A stretch of 64,000 nt of DNA. Source: Oricola nitratireducens (GTDB lineage: Bacteria > Pseudomonadota > Alphaproteobacteria > Rhizobiales > Rhizobiaceae). The notes under the pieces are model-generated. The model was not told the DNA's origin. It ran no database searches and saw only the letters and a list, made by a program, of their open reading frames with translations. A program made the translations under genes and the position numbers. Location of the stretch: positions 1-64,000 of the forward strand of contig NZ_JACZCS010000051.1 of NCBI RefSeq assembly GCF_014904745.1, read 5' to 3'. Positions 51,557-63,836 of this stretch are shown here, one piece after another (position 1 is the first letter of the stretch; the number at the start of each line of letters is the position of its first letter).

Positions 51557-52573
51557 ATGATCAAGTCATTCATTCGCGCCGCGGCCGTCGGCACGTCCAT
51601 GGCGTTGCTGTTGATGAGCGCATCGGTGACAACCACCCAGGCGTCCACGATGAAGCTCGCTTCGGCAACCATCAACGATGTTCAGCATGAGTGGCAGAAA
51701 GTGTTCGCCGAGGAACTCAAGCAGCGCATCGGCGACAAGGTCACGACCGAAATCTATCCGGCGAGCCAGCTGGGCCCGATCCCCCGTATGGCGGAAGGCG
51801 TATTGCTTGGCACGATCGAGGCATTCACCACACCGACATCGTTCATGACGAACGTCGATCCGCGATTCCAGGCATTCGATGTCCCGGGTCTCTTCAAGAC
51901 GCCGCAGGATGTCGACGCCGCAATCCATGATCCGGAATATCGCAACCACATGGAGACGATGTTCCTCGACAAGGGCCTGCGTGTGATCGGTGCGATCTAC
52001 AACAGCCCGACCGTGGTCTTCACCATGAAGCCGGTGACCAAGCTGGACGAGATGAAGGGGTTGAAAATCCGCACCTTCGCGTCCCCGATGCAGGTCAAGC
52101 CGATGGAGCTTCTCGGTGTTACGCCGCTGCCGCTCGCACTGACCGAAGTCGTTCCGGCGCTGGAGAATGGCGGTCTCGACGGCCTGCTCGTCGGGATGCC
52201 GATCCTTACCGCGTTCAAGTATTACGATATCGGCAAGAACATCACCGATCTTCGTTTCGCCGAGATCGTTTCGGTGACCGTCGTCAACGAAGACTGGTTT
52301 CAGCAGCAGCCGGAAGATGTCCGCCAAGCGATCATCGACGCCGGCCGAGCTGCTGAAACCGCGGTCTTTCCGTGGGGCATCAAGAACGTCGAGCGCACTT
52401 ACAAGATCTGGACGGACAATGGCGGTGTCGTGAACCACCTGTCGGATGAAGACCAGTCCAAGATGGAAGCCGAGTTCGCCGATCTCGCCACCAAGCTGGT
52501 GGATGCCGATCCGGCGGTGAAGGCGGAATACGACCAGATGAAGGCGCTGGTCGACGCAAAGGCTGCGAAGTAA
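51557..52573 (+). CDS. TRAP transporter binding protein (DctP type)
   Basis: The product is 338 residues: a signal peptide (about 1-31, ending TTQA) and a DctP domain (MKLASATINDVQHEWQKVFAEELKQRIGDKVTTEIYPASQLGPIPRMAEGVLLGTIEAFTTP). The carboxylate-binding arginine is in GLKIRTFASPMQVKPMELLG. AAGGAG precedes the ATG at 51557. It completes the TRAP system and sets its specificity for an organic acid. Confidence 0.9.
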   Translation: MIKSFIRAAAVGTSMALLLMSASVTTTQASTMKLASATINDVQHEWQKVFAEELKQRIGDKVTTEIYPASQLGPIPRMAEGVLLGTIEAFTTPTSFMTNVDPRFQAFDVPGLFKTPQDVDAAIHDPEYRNHMETMFLDKGLRVIGAIYNSPTVVFTMKPVTKLDEMKGLKIRTFASPMQVKPMELLGVTPLPLALTEVVPALENGGLDGLLVGMPILTAFKYYDIGKNITDLRFAEIVSVTVVNEDWFQQQPEDVRQAIIDAGRAAETAVFPWGIKNVERTYKIWTDNGGVVNHLSDEDQSKMEAEFADLATKLVDADPAVKAEYDQMKALVDAKAAK

Positions 52574-52586
52574 GCGCGATGGCCCG

Positions 52587-53033
52587 CTATTCGCAGACCG
52601 TTCGCCCCGCATCTGCCGAACACCGCACGGTGTTCGCGGAATGCTCGGCTGCCAGCCGGCGGTCGAGCGGCAGGCGCGCGCGGGTGGCGTATGCGCGGCC
52701 GTCGATTCCGCACCAGAGCGCCTCAACCGGCATGTTCTCTCGCTTGTCGTTGAGCAGCGTGTACGTGCCGGTCTTCGGGTCGAACCACAGGTCGATCCGT
52801 GCCGTAGCGTCCGGAGCCACAGTTGCGATTTCGGTCGAGTACCAGTGCGCGAGGTTTGCTTTGCAGGCCAGCTGTACCGAGCCCGAATTTGCGACCACCA
52901 ACGGTGTGTTGACGAGTCCTTCGGTTCCCTTGCGCACCGAAACCGGTCTGAGCTCGACCGCTTCCGAGGGAACAGTGCAGGTGAGAAAGGCTGCAGTTTG
53001 AACAACCAATGCGAGCTTCAACATAATGCCCAT
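52587..53033 (-). CDS. Secreted protein of unknown function
   Basis: The product is 148 residues (or three fewer if the second ATG is used): a signal peptide (about 1-26) and a mature part with four cysteines and a WFDPKTGTYTLLNDKRENMPVEALWCGIDGRAYATRARLPL segment. I do not recognise the family. It points against its neighbours, ending 14 bp from the TRAP binding-protein gene, and its upstream region is shared with the BMP-transporter operon. It may be unrelated to B6 use. Confidence 0.65.
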   Translation of the reverse strand: MGIMLKLALVVQTAAFLTCTVPSEAVELRPVSVRKGTEGLVNTPLVVANSGSVQLACKANLAHWYSTEIATVAPDATARIDLWFDPKTGTYTLLNDKRENMPVEALWCGIDGRAYATRARLPLDRRLAAEHSANTVRCSADAGRTVCE

Positions 53034-53070
53034 CCAAATGAGATTAAAAGACTGATCACGGGCGGGACAC

Positions 53071-53090
53071 TATCGTAGTATCAACGATAC
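53071..53090. promoter_or_regulatory. Inverted repeat before the BMP-transporter operon
   Basis: TATCGT-N7-ACGATA (53071-53089) and, nested, GTATC-AAC-GATAC (53078-53090) occur about 26 bp before the ATG at 53116. It does not match the CAACC/GGTTG repeats, so this operon may have a different regulator. Confidence 0.45.
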
Positions 53091-53115
53091 AACAACAGCC
53101 AACTTGGAGGTACAG

Positions 53116-54144
53116 ATGAAAAATTACATAATCTCTACTGCGAGCGCCATAATATTATCTGGCGTTATGCTTAGCGGAGCTTTTGCTGCGGAAGTCAAAT
53201 CGATAGCCATTCTTACGCCGGAAGAAGGTACTGACTACGGCTGGAACCAGCAAGGTGTCGATGGGGCCAAGGCCGCGGCCAAGGCAGCAGGCATCGAGGC
53301 GATCGTTGCCCAGGGGCTCGGCTACGGCGATGTCCGTCCGACCCTGCGTGAATTGGCCGAAGGGGGCGCTAGCCTGATGATCGCCCATGCCAGCGGCTAC
53401 AATACGGCAGCGCCGGAAATCGCCGAGGAAACCGGAGTGCCGGTCGCCATCGTCGATAACCCCTCCGCAATGAAGAAGGGTCTCGTCGCCGATTACACCC
53501 TGTCCGGCCATGAAGGCGCCTATCTTGCCGGCCGCATGGCAGCCATGATGAGCCGCACCAAGGCTGTTGGCATCGTCGTTTCCGGTGAGCCGCCGTCCTG
53601 GAATTCGCAGTCGGCTGCATTCGCTCAGGGCGTCAAGGCGGAAAATCCGGACGTCAAGGTGATCTATGCCGTGATCGGGCCCGCAGCATACAGCGACGCC
53701 GCAGGCGGCAAGCGCGTGACCGAGAGCGTAATCGCTGCCGGTGCCGACATCATCTTTGGCCAGGGCAACGGCTCCAGCTTCGGGATGCTGCAGGCGGTGG
53801 AAACCACCAAGGCGACCGACGGCGGCAAGGTCTACTTCATCGATGTGATCGGCGACAAGTCACCCATCGACAAGGGTTATCTCCTGTCGTCGGTGATCTG
53901 GAACATCGAGCCGGTCTACGCGGCCATGATCGAAGACCTGAAGAACGACACCTTCGGCACCAAGAGCTACTCGATCGGCCTCGCGGACGACTCGCTCAAG
54001 CTGCTCAAGACGCCGCAGATTCCCGACGATGTCTGGGCGAAGGTGCAGACCCTTCGCGAAGACGTCATCTCCGGCGCGATCAAGGTCGAGCCGATTTTTG
54101 AAGCCACGCAGGTACGTGCCCTGATGAGCGACGTCAAGGAATGA
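53116..54144 (+). CDS. BMP/PnrA-family ABC substrate-binding protein
   Basis: The product is 342 residues: a signal peptide (ending AFA-A near residue 25) and a BMP-family domain (SIAILTPEEGTDYGWNQQGVDGAKAAAKAAGIEAIVAQGLGYGDVRPTLRELAEGGASLMIAHASGYN). BMP proteins bind nucleosides and other heterocycles such as riboflavin or B6-like rings. GGAGG precedes the ATG. The operon ends with three B6-degradation genes, so pyridoxine or pyridoxamine is the likely ligand. Confidence 0.87.
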   Translation: MKNYIISTASAIILSGVMLSGAFAAEVKSIAILTPEEGTDYGWNQQGVDGAKAAAKAAGIEAIVAQGLGYGDVRPTLRELAEGGASLMIAHASGYNTAAPEIAEETGVPVAIVDNPSAMKKGLVADYTLSGHEGAYLAGRMAAMMSRTKAVGIVVSGEPPSWNSQSAAFAQGVKAENPDVKVIYAVIGPAAYSDAAGGKRVTESVIAAGADIIFGQGNGSSFGMLQAVETTKATDGGKVYFIDVIGDKSPIDKGYLLSSVIWNIEPVYAAMIEDLKNDTFGTKSYSIGLADDSLKLLKTPQIPDDVWAKVQTLREDVISGAIKVEPIFEATQVRALMSDVKE

Positions 54145-54152
54145 GCCAAAAA

Positions 54153-54180
54153 CGGGGAGGGGCGTTGCCGCTCCTCCCCG
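54153..54180. terminator. Stem-loop after the binding-protein gene
   Basis: CGGGGAGG pairs with CCTCCCCG around a 12-base interior that itself can pair (GGC/GCC). It lies 8 bases after the stop codon. Such hairpins between a binding-protein gene and its ATPase gene usually keep the binding protein message more abundant than the rest. Confidence 0.55.
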
Positions 54181-54212
54181 CCTCATGAAGCAAACAAATA
54201 CAGATTCTGGAA

Positions 54213-55787
54213 ATGCGCGTGCTATCCGAACGATCAGTCAGTCCCGGCGACAAGCCCATCATAACGCTCGAGGGCGTGACCAAGCGGTTTCCCGGCGTTG
54301 TCGCCAATGATGCCGTCAATCTTGAAATCCGGCCTAGCGAAGTCCACGTCCTTTTGGGCGAGAACGGTGCGGGAAAATCAACTCTCATCGGCATGCTCTC
54401 AGGGCTGCAGCAGCCGGACGAAGGGCGCATCCTGATCGACGGCGAGGTGCGTGCGATCACATCGCCGCGCAACGCGCTCGCACTCGGTATCGGCACGGTG
54501 TTCCAGCATACCATGCTGGTGCCGACGCTGACGGTCGCCGAAAACCTTCTGCTTGGCGCGCCCTGGTGGCAGCGGCCCCGGAAGGAAAGCCTGCGCACCG
54601 AGGTTGAGGCGCTCTCAAAATCCCTCGGCATGCAGGTCGATCTCGACGCGGTCGCATCCGATCTGTCGCTCGGTGAGCAGCAATTCGTCGAGATCATGCG
54701 CGCGCTTCTGCGCAACAGTCGTATGGTCATTCTGGACGAGTCGACATCGATGCTGACACCGTCCGGTATTGAGGAACTCGGCGCGCTGATGCGCCGTCTG
54801 GTCGAGCGTGGCCTCGCCATCGTCTTCATCACCCACAAGCTGCGCGAGGCGGCAGCATTCGGTGACCGGATCTCGGTCCTCAAGCTCGGCCGCAAGGTGG
54901 GGGAAATCACGCCGGAACGCTTCCAGGCGCTGCATGAGGACGATCTCGTCACGGAGATCGTGGACATGATGTTCGGCAAGCGCAGCGATGACCCGGAAAA
55001 CGGCAAACGCGCCGGCACAACCATCGCCGAAGACGCGAAGACCGTTCTTGCCGTCGATGGGGTGAACCTTCCCGCGACCCAGACGTCTCCGGGCCTGCAC
55101 AATATTTCCTTCGATGTTCGCGAAGGCGAATTGCTGGGGATCGCCGGTATCGACGGCAACGGCCAGAAGCAACTGGCCGAAGTCCTGGCCGGTCAGATCA
55201 GCGGCGCAAGCGGTAAGATTGTCCTCGACGGACGCAACGTGGAATCGCTTTCCGTGGGCGGACGGCGCGATGCCGGTTTGCGTTATCTGACGGACGACCG
55301 GCTTGGTGAAGGTACGGTAGGGACGTTCCCGGTCTCAATGAACTTTTTGCTGAAGGAAGTCGGCAAGCCGCCGCTCTGGAACAAGGGTTTCGAAAAGACC
55401 TCCGACATTGAAAAGCATGCCGAGCGGCTGATTGCAGAATACGACGTGCGCACGCCGCGCGGCCATACGCCGGTCGGCCGCCTGTCCGGCGGCAATATCC
55501 AGAAGGTCGTGCTGGCCCGCGAACTTGCCGAGGGTGCGCGGCTCGTCATCTTCAACAAGCCGACATATGGCCTCGATCTCGCCAACACGCTCGCGATCCG
55601 TCAGCGCATCCTCGACATCGCGGCCGAAGGGAAAGGCGTTCTTCTGATCTCGACCGATCTGGAGGAACTCCTCGGGCTCTGCGACCGGATCGCGGTCATG
55701 GCGGAGGGGAAACTGGTTGGCATGGTCAACAATGGTGAAAACGCCCGGACGGAAATTGGCCGGCTGATGATTGGTCTGGAAGAATGA
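54213..55787 (+). CDS. Two-domain ABC ATPase of a BMP-type importer
   Basis: The product is 524 residues with two ATPase halves. Half 1: Walker A GENGAGKST, signature LSLGEQQ, Walker B MVILDESTSML. Half 2: degenerate Walker A region GIAGIDGNGQKQLAEVLAG, signature LSGGNIQK, Walker B LVIFNKPTYGLD. The second half has Asn instead of Glu/Gln before KPT, normal for sugar/nucleoside-type ATPases. It overlaps the first permease gene by 4 bp. Confidence 0.88.
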   Translation: MRVLSERSVSPGDKPIITLEGVTKRFPGVVANDAVNLEIRPSEVHVLLGENGAGKSTLIGMLSGLQQPDEGRILIDGEVRAITSPRNALALGIGTVFQHTMLVPTLTVAENLLLGAPWWQRPRKESLRTEVEALSKSLGMQVDLDAVASDLSLGEQQFVEIMRALLRNSRMVILDESTSMLTPSGIEELGALMRRLVERGLAIVFITHKLREAAAFGDRISVLKLGRKVGEITPERFQALHEDDLVTEIVDMMFGKRSDDPENGKRAGTTIAEDAKTVLAVDGVNLPATQTSPGLHNISFDVREGELLGIAGIDGNGQKQLAEVLAGQISGASGKIVLDGRNVESLSVGGRRDAGLRYLTDDRLGEGTVGTFPVSMNFLLKEVGKPPLWNKGFEKTSDIEKHAERLIAEYDVRTPRGHTPVGRLSGGNIQKVVLARELAEGARLVIFNKPTYGLDLANTLAIRQRILDIAAEGKGVLLISTDLEELLGLCDRIAVMAEGKLVGMVNNGENARTEIGRLMIGLEE

Positions 55788-56881
55788 GCGCGCACACTGC
55801 AACAACGAACGCCGCAACGGATATCGACGCGTCGCATGCGAAACAGGCGCGCAAGGCCTTCTTGAAGCGCATCGCCATGACCCTCGGGCCAATCCTGATC
55901 GCGCTCGTGATCGCCGGCCTCCTGTTGCTCGCCTTTGGCATAAATCCGCTGACCTACTACAGCTATGTCATCGATCGCGGGCTGTTCTCGCCGTCGGGGG
56001 TCCAGCAAACGCTGACCCGCATGGCACCACTGCTTTTCATCGCGGCAGGGCTGATCGTTGCCTTTCGGGCCGGCATCTGGAACCTTGGCGCCGACGGGCA
56101 GTTCCTCCTCGGAGCGGTGACGGCGGCTGCGGCGGCGCCGTATCTCGCCGATTTCCTGCCGGTCTGGCTGGCTGTCGTTCTAGCCTTTTTGCTTGCCACC
56201 CTGATCGCTGTCGCTTGGTCGTTGGTCCCCGCATTGCTGCGTGCCTACCAGGGCATCAACGAGATTATCACGACCTTGATGATGACCTTTCTCGGGACGT
56301 CGTTTGCCAATGTCATGGTCAAGCTCGTGTTCCTCGATCCGTCGACGACAGTGCCGCAGACACGGACGTTGCCGGTGACCGACCGTTTGCCGCGCCTGTT
56401 CGACACCACGATCACCAGCGGCCTGGTCTTCGCGTTGGTCGCCATCATCGCGGTCCATCTGATGATGACCCGCACGGCTTTCGGCCTGAAGCTGCGGATC
56501 GTCGGCGCGAACCCGCGCGCCGCCGTTCACTCCGGTCTCGGCGTTCCGCTGTTGACCGTGGCGGTGTTTGCCATTTCCGCAGGATTATGCGGCATGGGCG
56601 GTGCGATCGACATTCTCGGCGTCCAGGGCAATGTTCGTGCGAACTGGAATCCGGCCTATGCGCTGATGGTCGTCCCGATGGTTTTCCTGGCGCGTTTCAA
56701 CGGCTTCGCGTCGATCGCTTTCGTGCTGTTGCTTTCGGTCATGCAAATCGGCGGCGAAAGCGCGGCCCGCCGTCTCGGCGTCCCGAATGTCTTCACGCTT
56801 CTGCTCGTCTCGATCGTCCTGATCGTGCTGGCGATCGCCGAATATATCGACCACCGGCACAACAACTCAGTGAAGGCGTGA
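55784..56881 (+). CDS. BMP-type ABC importer permease 1
   Basis: The product is 365 residues with eight to nine membrane segments and nucleoside-type permease motifs: TRMAPLLFIAAGLIVAFRAGIWNLGADGQFLLGAV, LRAYQGINEIITTLMMTFLGTSFAN, FGLKLRIVGANPRAAVHSGL. It pairs with the next permease. Confidence 0.88.
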   Translation: MSAHTATTNAATDIDASHAKQARKAFLKRIAMTLGPILIALVIAGLLLLAFGINPLTYYSYVIDRGLFSPSGVQQTLTRMAPLLFIAAGLIVAFRAGIWNLGADGQFLLGAVTAAAAAPYLADFLPVWLAVVLAFLLATLIAVAWSLVPALLRAYQGINEIITTLMMTFLGTSFANVMVKLVFLDPSTTVPQTRTLPVTDRLPRLFDTTITSGLVFALVAIIAVHLMMTRTAFGLKLRIVGANPRAAVHSGLGVPLLTVAVFAISAGLCGMGGAIDILGVQGNVRANWNPAYALMVVPMVFLARFNGFASIAFVLLLSVMQIGGESAARRLGVPNVFTLLLVSIVLIVLAIAEYIDHRHNNSVKA

Positions 56882-56885
56882 GACG

Positions 56886-57821
56886 ATGAGCGACCTGTTT
56901 ACGAATGTTTTCCTGAGTGCGCTTCTCTTCGGCGCCGTGACGGCCGCGGTCCCGCTGCTTCTGGCAGGCCTCGGCGAGCAGATGTCGGAAAAGTCCGGTG
57001 TGCTGAATATCGGCATCGAGGGGATGATGCTCATGGGCGCCTATACCGGTTTCCTCGGCGCTTATCTGACGAACTCGCTGTGGTTCGGCTTCCTGACCGG
57101 GGCGGTCGGCGGGTTGCTGGTGTCCTGCATCATGGTGATCTTGTGCGTCCGGCACGGGCTCAACCAAATCGTCATCGGCATCGGCCTGACGCTGGGCTGT
57201 GAAGGTTTGACGGCGCTGTTACACCATTTCCAGTTCTCGCGGACCTATCCGCGTCTGCCAGCGGCGGATCCGACCGTGATCCCTATTCTTTCCGACATTC
57301 CGGTGATCGGCCCCGCCTTCTTCAAGCAACATCTGCTCGTCTATATCGCCGTGCTGCTGGTCTTCGTGGCCACCTTCATCTATCGCCGCACGCAGCTGGG
57401 CTTGAACCTTCAGGCGGCCGGCGACAAGCCCGCGGCGCTTGATGTCTCCGGTGTCGACGTATTCCGCACGCGCGCTTTCGCGGTGCTTGCAACCGGAACG
57501 CTCGCAGGCCTCGGCGGCGCCTATATGGCCAATATCGGCGCCGGCATCTTCGTGCCCTTTATAACCAATGGGGCAGGGTTTCTGGGCATCGTGCTCGCCA
57601 TGCTGGCGCGGGGACGCCCGGTCTGGGTACTGATCGGTGCAATGGTCTTCGGCATCTGTCTGTCGCTGACGACCGCGCTGCAGGTCGCCGGCATCAACAT
57701 CCCCACCGACCTCATCCAAATGATCCCGTTCCTTGCCGTGATGGCGATGCTGATCATGTTCGGTCGGCGCTCGACGCTGCCGGCCGCGCTCGGAATTCCC
57801 TATGAGCGGGGCGCGCGCTGA
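56886..57821 (+). CDS. BMP-type ABC importer permease 2
   Basis: The product is 311 residues with about eight membrane segments: VPLLLAGLGEQMSEKSGVLNIGIEGMMLMGAYTGFL, GLNLQAAGDKPAALDVSGVDVFRTRAFAVLATG, LGGAYMANIGAGIFVPFITNGAGFLGIVLAMLARGRP. It starts 4 bp after permease 1. Confidence 0.88.
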   Translation: MSDLFTNVFLSALLFGAVTAAVPLLLAGLGEQMSEKSGVLNIGIEGMMLMGAYTGFLGAYLTNSLWFGFLTGAVGGLLVSCIMVILCVRHGLNQIVIGIGLTLGCEGLTALLHHFQFSRTYPRLPAADPTVIPILSDIPVIGPAFFKQHLLVYIAVLLVFVATFIYRRTQLGLNLQAAGDKPAALDVSGVDVFRTRAFAVLATGTLAGLGGAYMANIGAGIFVPFITNGAGFLGIVLAMLARGRPVWVLIGAMVFGICLSLTTALQVAGINIPTDLIQMIPFLAVMAMLIMFGRRSTLPAALGIPYERGAR

Positions 57822-57836
57822 CCTGAAACACCAAAC

Positions 57837-57859
57837 GCCGGCTGACCAAGCAAGCCGGC
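57837..57859. other. Small stem-loop before the lactonase gene
   Basis: GCCGGCT and AGCCGGC pair around nine bases, ending 18 bp before the lactonase ATG and just upstream of its GAGGAG ribosome binding site. It may stabilise the downstream part of the message. Confidence 0.4.
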
Positions 57860-57874
57860 CACCAAGAGGAGTGA

Positions 57875-58684
<810 letters not shown>

Positions 58685-58709
58685 GCGTTATTTCGGACAG
58701 GAGAATTCA

Positions 58710-60664
<1,955 letters not shown>

Positions 60665-60697
60665 AGTTCGCCTGAGGCGCTGTATCAAGGCCACATG

Positions 60698-60720
60698 TCA
60701 GGGCCCGTAACGGGCCCTGA
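60698..60720. terminator. 10-bp perfect stem-loop after the B6 operon
   Basis: TCAGGGCCCG pairs perfectly with CGGGCCCTGA around a TAA loop, 34 bp after the stop of the pyridoxal dehydrogenase gene. A weak T/A stretch follows. It is a probable operon terminator. Confidence 0.65.
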
Positions 60721-60755
60721 TCGCAATTAAGCCCGACTAATTAAGGTGAAACGAG

Positions 60756-61592
60756 TTGAACCTTCCCTTCGATCCGACCACGCTAGACAGCGTGACCCTC
60801 GCCATTCTCGCCGCGGGAATGGTTGTTACCGGCATGATATCGGGAACGCTCGCCGGATTGCTGGGCGTGGGCGGTGGCATCGTCATCGTGCCGGTGCTCT
60901 TTTGGGTGCTTCAGACTTTCAAGATCGCTCCCGAATATGCGAGCCATCTGGCAGTCGCGACCTCGCTCGCGACGATCATACCGACCTCGATTTCGTCGAT
61001 GCGCGCGCACAACAAGCGCGGGACAGTGGATCGTGACTTGCTGAAGCTCTGGGGGCCGGCGGTGATCGTGGGGGCGGTCATCGGAGGGGCGCTTGCCAAA
61101 GTGGTTTCGGGCGACAGCCTGCGGTCCATCTTCGGCGTCGTCGGCCTGCTCGTCGCGATCAACATGATGATCCCGAAGACGCTTGTGATCTCGGAACATT
61201 TGCCGAGTAGCAACTGGATCAACCGAGTGATCGCAGGTGTCATTGGCATTATCTCGTCGCTGATGGGTATCGGCGGCGGCACATTGTCGGTGCCGACCCT
61301 TTCGGCCTTCTCCTTTCCGGTGCACCGCGCGGTCGGTACGGCATCCGCCATGGGGCTGATGATCGCAATTCCGGGGGTGATCGGTTTCATCTATGCCGGC
61401 CTCGGCGTCGAGGGGCTGCCGCCGGCGAGCCTCGGCTTCGTCAGCATCCCCGCCGCGCTGATCATTTCGCCTGTGAGCTATCTCTTCGCTCCGCAGGGCG
61501 CGAAGCTGGCGCATGCTCTCAATCAGCGGGTGCTGAAGCTTGTCTTCGCGCTGTTCCTCTCGGTCACGGCGGCGCGGATGCTCCTGGCCTGA
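60756..61592 (+). CDS. TauE/SafE-family permease
   Basis: The product is 278 residues with about eight membrane segments in two similar halves, each with the family motif: GTLAGLLGVGGGIVIVPVLFWVL and IISSLMGIGGGTLSVPTLSAF. The start is TTG preceded by AAGGTGA. These proteins export or import small anions, often sulfite or organic sulfonates; a link to B6 use is not evident. It stands alone behind the terminator at 60698. Confidence 0.85.
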   Translation: MNLPFDPTTLDSVTLAILAAGMVVTGMISGTLAGLLGVGGGIVIVPVLFWVLQTFKIAPEYASHLAVATSLATIIPTSISSMRAHNKRGTVDRDLLKLWGPAVIVGAVIGGALAKVVSGDSLRSIFGVVGLLVAINMMIPKTLVISEHLPSSNWINRVIAGVIGIISSLMGIGGGTLSVPTLSAFSFPVHRAVGTASAMGLMIAIPGVIGFIYAGLGVEGLPPASLGFVSIPAALIISPVSYLFAPQGAKLAHALNQRVLKLVFALFLSVTAARMLLA

Positions 61593-61840
61593 CGGTCGCC
61601 CGCCGCTCCGGGGCAGACGGACAGACAGCCGCGCGCGCGATTGCCAAGGGTAGCGCCGCGGCGGCAGCTCAATAGGACTACGCCGTGTACGGAGTCCTGG
61701 AAATGCGGGCACGGGCCGTCGACCCGGACGATTGGAAATCGCGAATCGGATTTTCGACATCCCATCAGTGGCCCGAGCGACTGCTTGCGGCATTCAGAAT
61801 AGCGATCGCGGTCATTCGACGCGATCGCACCGGGTTCCCT

Positions 61841-63832
61841 TCATTCCGGCTGAAGTCTGAAGGCGGCAACTTCTCGCGGTGGCAAGACTGTCGTCCCGAA
61901 CAATGTTTGTGCGCCATCAAAAATATCGGCGACATCAACCGGTTCCGGTCCGTAATTGAAGACATAGCGCACCGCGCCGTTGTCGCGGACCCTGATGTCG
62001 CGGTGGAGATCGAGGGTTTCGATGCCTGCCTCCTGCAGGATTTCGTCTGTAATGGCTTTCGCTGTCTCCTCATCCGGACGGCCGCCGAGATAATGTACGC
62101 GGCCTTGCGCGACATGGGCGGGATGACCGTCGGTGGCGGCGCGCTTCGTCACGACGCCGTTACCGGGCACCAGGAATTCGCGCCAGCCGTCGAAGCGTCC
62201 GCCATCCGCAAGCGGCACGCTCGCGAATGGCGGCAGGCTTTCCACGCGCCGAACGTTCACATCGATCAGCCTGCGGAACGGACCGGGCGGCAGACCGTCG
62301 GCGATATGGAAGTCGGCGGTCTTCGATCCGGTCCGCGGACCGAGCAGAACGGTGGCATCGCCTGCGACGAGTGCGTCGATCAACGCTTGCGTTCCCGCGA
62401 ACAAGCCGGGCACCACAACAAGCCTGCGATCCGAAACAGCCCCCGGATCGGGCGGAACGACGTCGACCGAAACGCCGCATTGGCGAAGCGCGCGGTAGAA
62501 GCGCATCACGAGATCGATGTAGCTGAAGTCGCGGCCTTGCGGCTGGATTTTCCAGGCCCAGGCGCTTTCGTAGTCGAAGACGAGCGCAACGTCCTGGCGC
62601 TTCGGCGCCGCAATGGCGCCGATCGATTCGAGCTCGCGCGAGACACGGCAACAGACCTCGAACGCCTCGTTCGGTTCGCCGTCGGGCAACAGCAGGGCCT
62701 CGTGCATCTGTTCCTGTGCGAATGAGGGCTGGCGCCAGCGGAAATAGCTGACGACTTCCGCTCCCGCCGCGAAGGCCTCCCACGCCCAGAGCCGCACGGC
62801 GCCGGGAAACGGCGCCGGATTCCATGGCGCCCAGTTGACCGGCCCGGGTTGCTGCTCCATCACCCACCAGCGTCCTTCGGACTCACCGTTCCGCACCTGG
62901 CCACATGTGCGGTAGAGATCGTGGTGCAGCGCCTGGTTGTCCGGATCGCCGACACCGAGATAGTGGCGCTTGTTCTCCTCGTCGCTGGTGTCGCGGTCGA
63001 GGAAGCCGATCGGATAGGAATCCCAGGATGCGATGTCGAGATCGCGGCTTACCGCGAAATGGTCGAAACCGGTGAAGCGGCCCATGAAATTGTGCGCGAT
63101 CGGCACGCCGTGCGAATGCGCCCGGATAATATCGGTCTGGAGCCGGTTGAAGGCGACGACCTGGTCCGACGAATAGCGCTGAAAATCCATCACATGCGAT
63201 GGGTTCGCTTCGGTTACGGTGAGGTTCGGCAGGCCGATCTCCTCAAAGGAACGGTACTCCATCGACCAGAATACGTTGCCCCAAGCGCGGTTGAGCGCGT
63301 CGGGCGACTGGTATTTCTGTGACAGCCAATCGCGAAATCCCTCAAGCGCCGCGCGCGAATAGCTTTCGACCGTGTCGTGACAACCGTATTCATTGTCGGT
63401 CTGCCAGGCCGCCAGCGCCGGATGGCGGCCGTAGCGTTTCGCCAGATCGGTGACGATACGGGCACATTCGCGGCGGTAGCCCCGATGGCTGAAACAGTAG
63501 TGGCGGCGTGAACCGAAACCGCGCGGATTTCCGTTCCTGTCGAGGGCGATCATGTCGGGCATCGAGTCGACCAGCCACTTCGGCGGTGTCGCCGTCGGCG
63601 TGCCGAGGACGATGCCAAGACCATGCGCGGCGAGTGTCTCGAAGGCGCGGTCCATCCAGTCCCAGTCGTAGCCTCCGGGCTGCGGCTCGATCCGGCTCCA
63701 GGCGAACTCGCCGATGCGCACCCGGGCGATGCCGGCGTCGGCCATCATGCGAGCATCCTCGTCCCAGCGCTCATCCGGCCAGTGTTCGGGATAGTAACAG
63801 ACACCGAGTATCTGTTTTCTGGCAGCAACCAT
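61841..63832 (-). CDS. GH42 beta-galactosidase
   Basis: The product is 663 residues with the three GH42 regions: the catalytic barrel (about 1-380; GVCYYPEHWPDERWDEDARMMADAGIARVRIGEFAWSRIEP, acid/base Glu in QTDNEYGCHDT, nucleophile Glu in RWWVMEQQPGPVNW), the trimerisation domain (about 390-590) and a small C-terminal domain. It lacks a signal peptide, so it is cytoplasmic. The ATG at 63832 lies 4 bp after the aldolase stop. A 227-bp internal part recurs as a relic at 40044-40270. Confidence 0.9.
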   Translation of the reverse strand: MVAARKQILGVCYYPEHWPDERWDEDARMMADAGIARVRIGEFAWSRIEPQPGGYDWDWMDRAFETLAAHGLGIVLGTPTATPPKWLVDSMPDMIALDRNGNPRGFGSRRHYCFSHRGYRRECARIVTDLAKRYGRHPALAAWQTDNEYGCHDTVESYSRAALEGFRDWLSQKYQSPDALNRAWGNVFWSMEYRSFEEIGLPNLTVTEANPSHVMDFQRYSSDQVVAFNRLQTDIIRAHSHGVPIAHNFMGRFTGFDHFAVSRDLDIASWDSYPIGFLDRDTSDEENKRHYLGVGDPDNQALHHDLYRTCGQVRNGESEGRWWVMEQQPGPVNWAPWNPAPFPGAVRLWAWEAFAAGAEVVSYFRWRQPSFAQEQMHEALLLPDGEPNEAFEVCCRVSRELESIGAIAAPKRQDVALVFDYESAWAWKIQPQGRDFSYIDLVMRFYRALRQCGVSVDVVPPDPGAVSDRRLVVVPGLFAGTQALIDALVAGDATVLLGPRTGSKTADFHIADGLPPGPFRRLIDVNVRRVESLPPFASVPLADGGRFDGWREFLVPGNGVVTKRAATDGHPAHVAQGRVHYLGGRPDEETAKAITDEILQEAGIETLDLHRDIRVRDNGAVRYVFNYGPEPVDVADIFDGAQTLFGTTVLPPREVAAFRLQPE

Positions 63833-63836
63833 CGGC

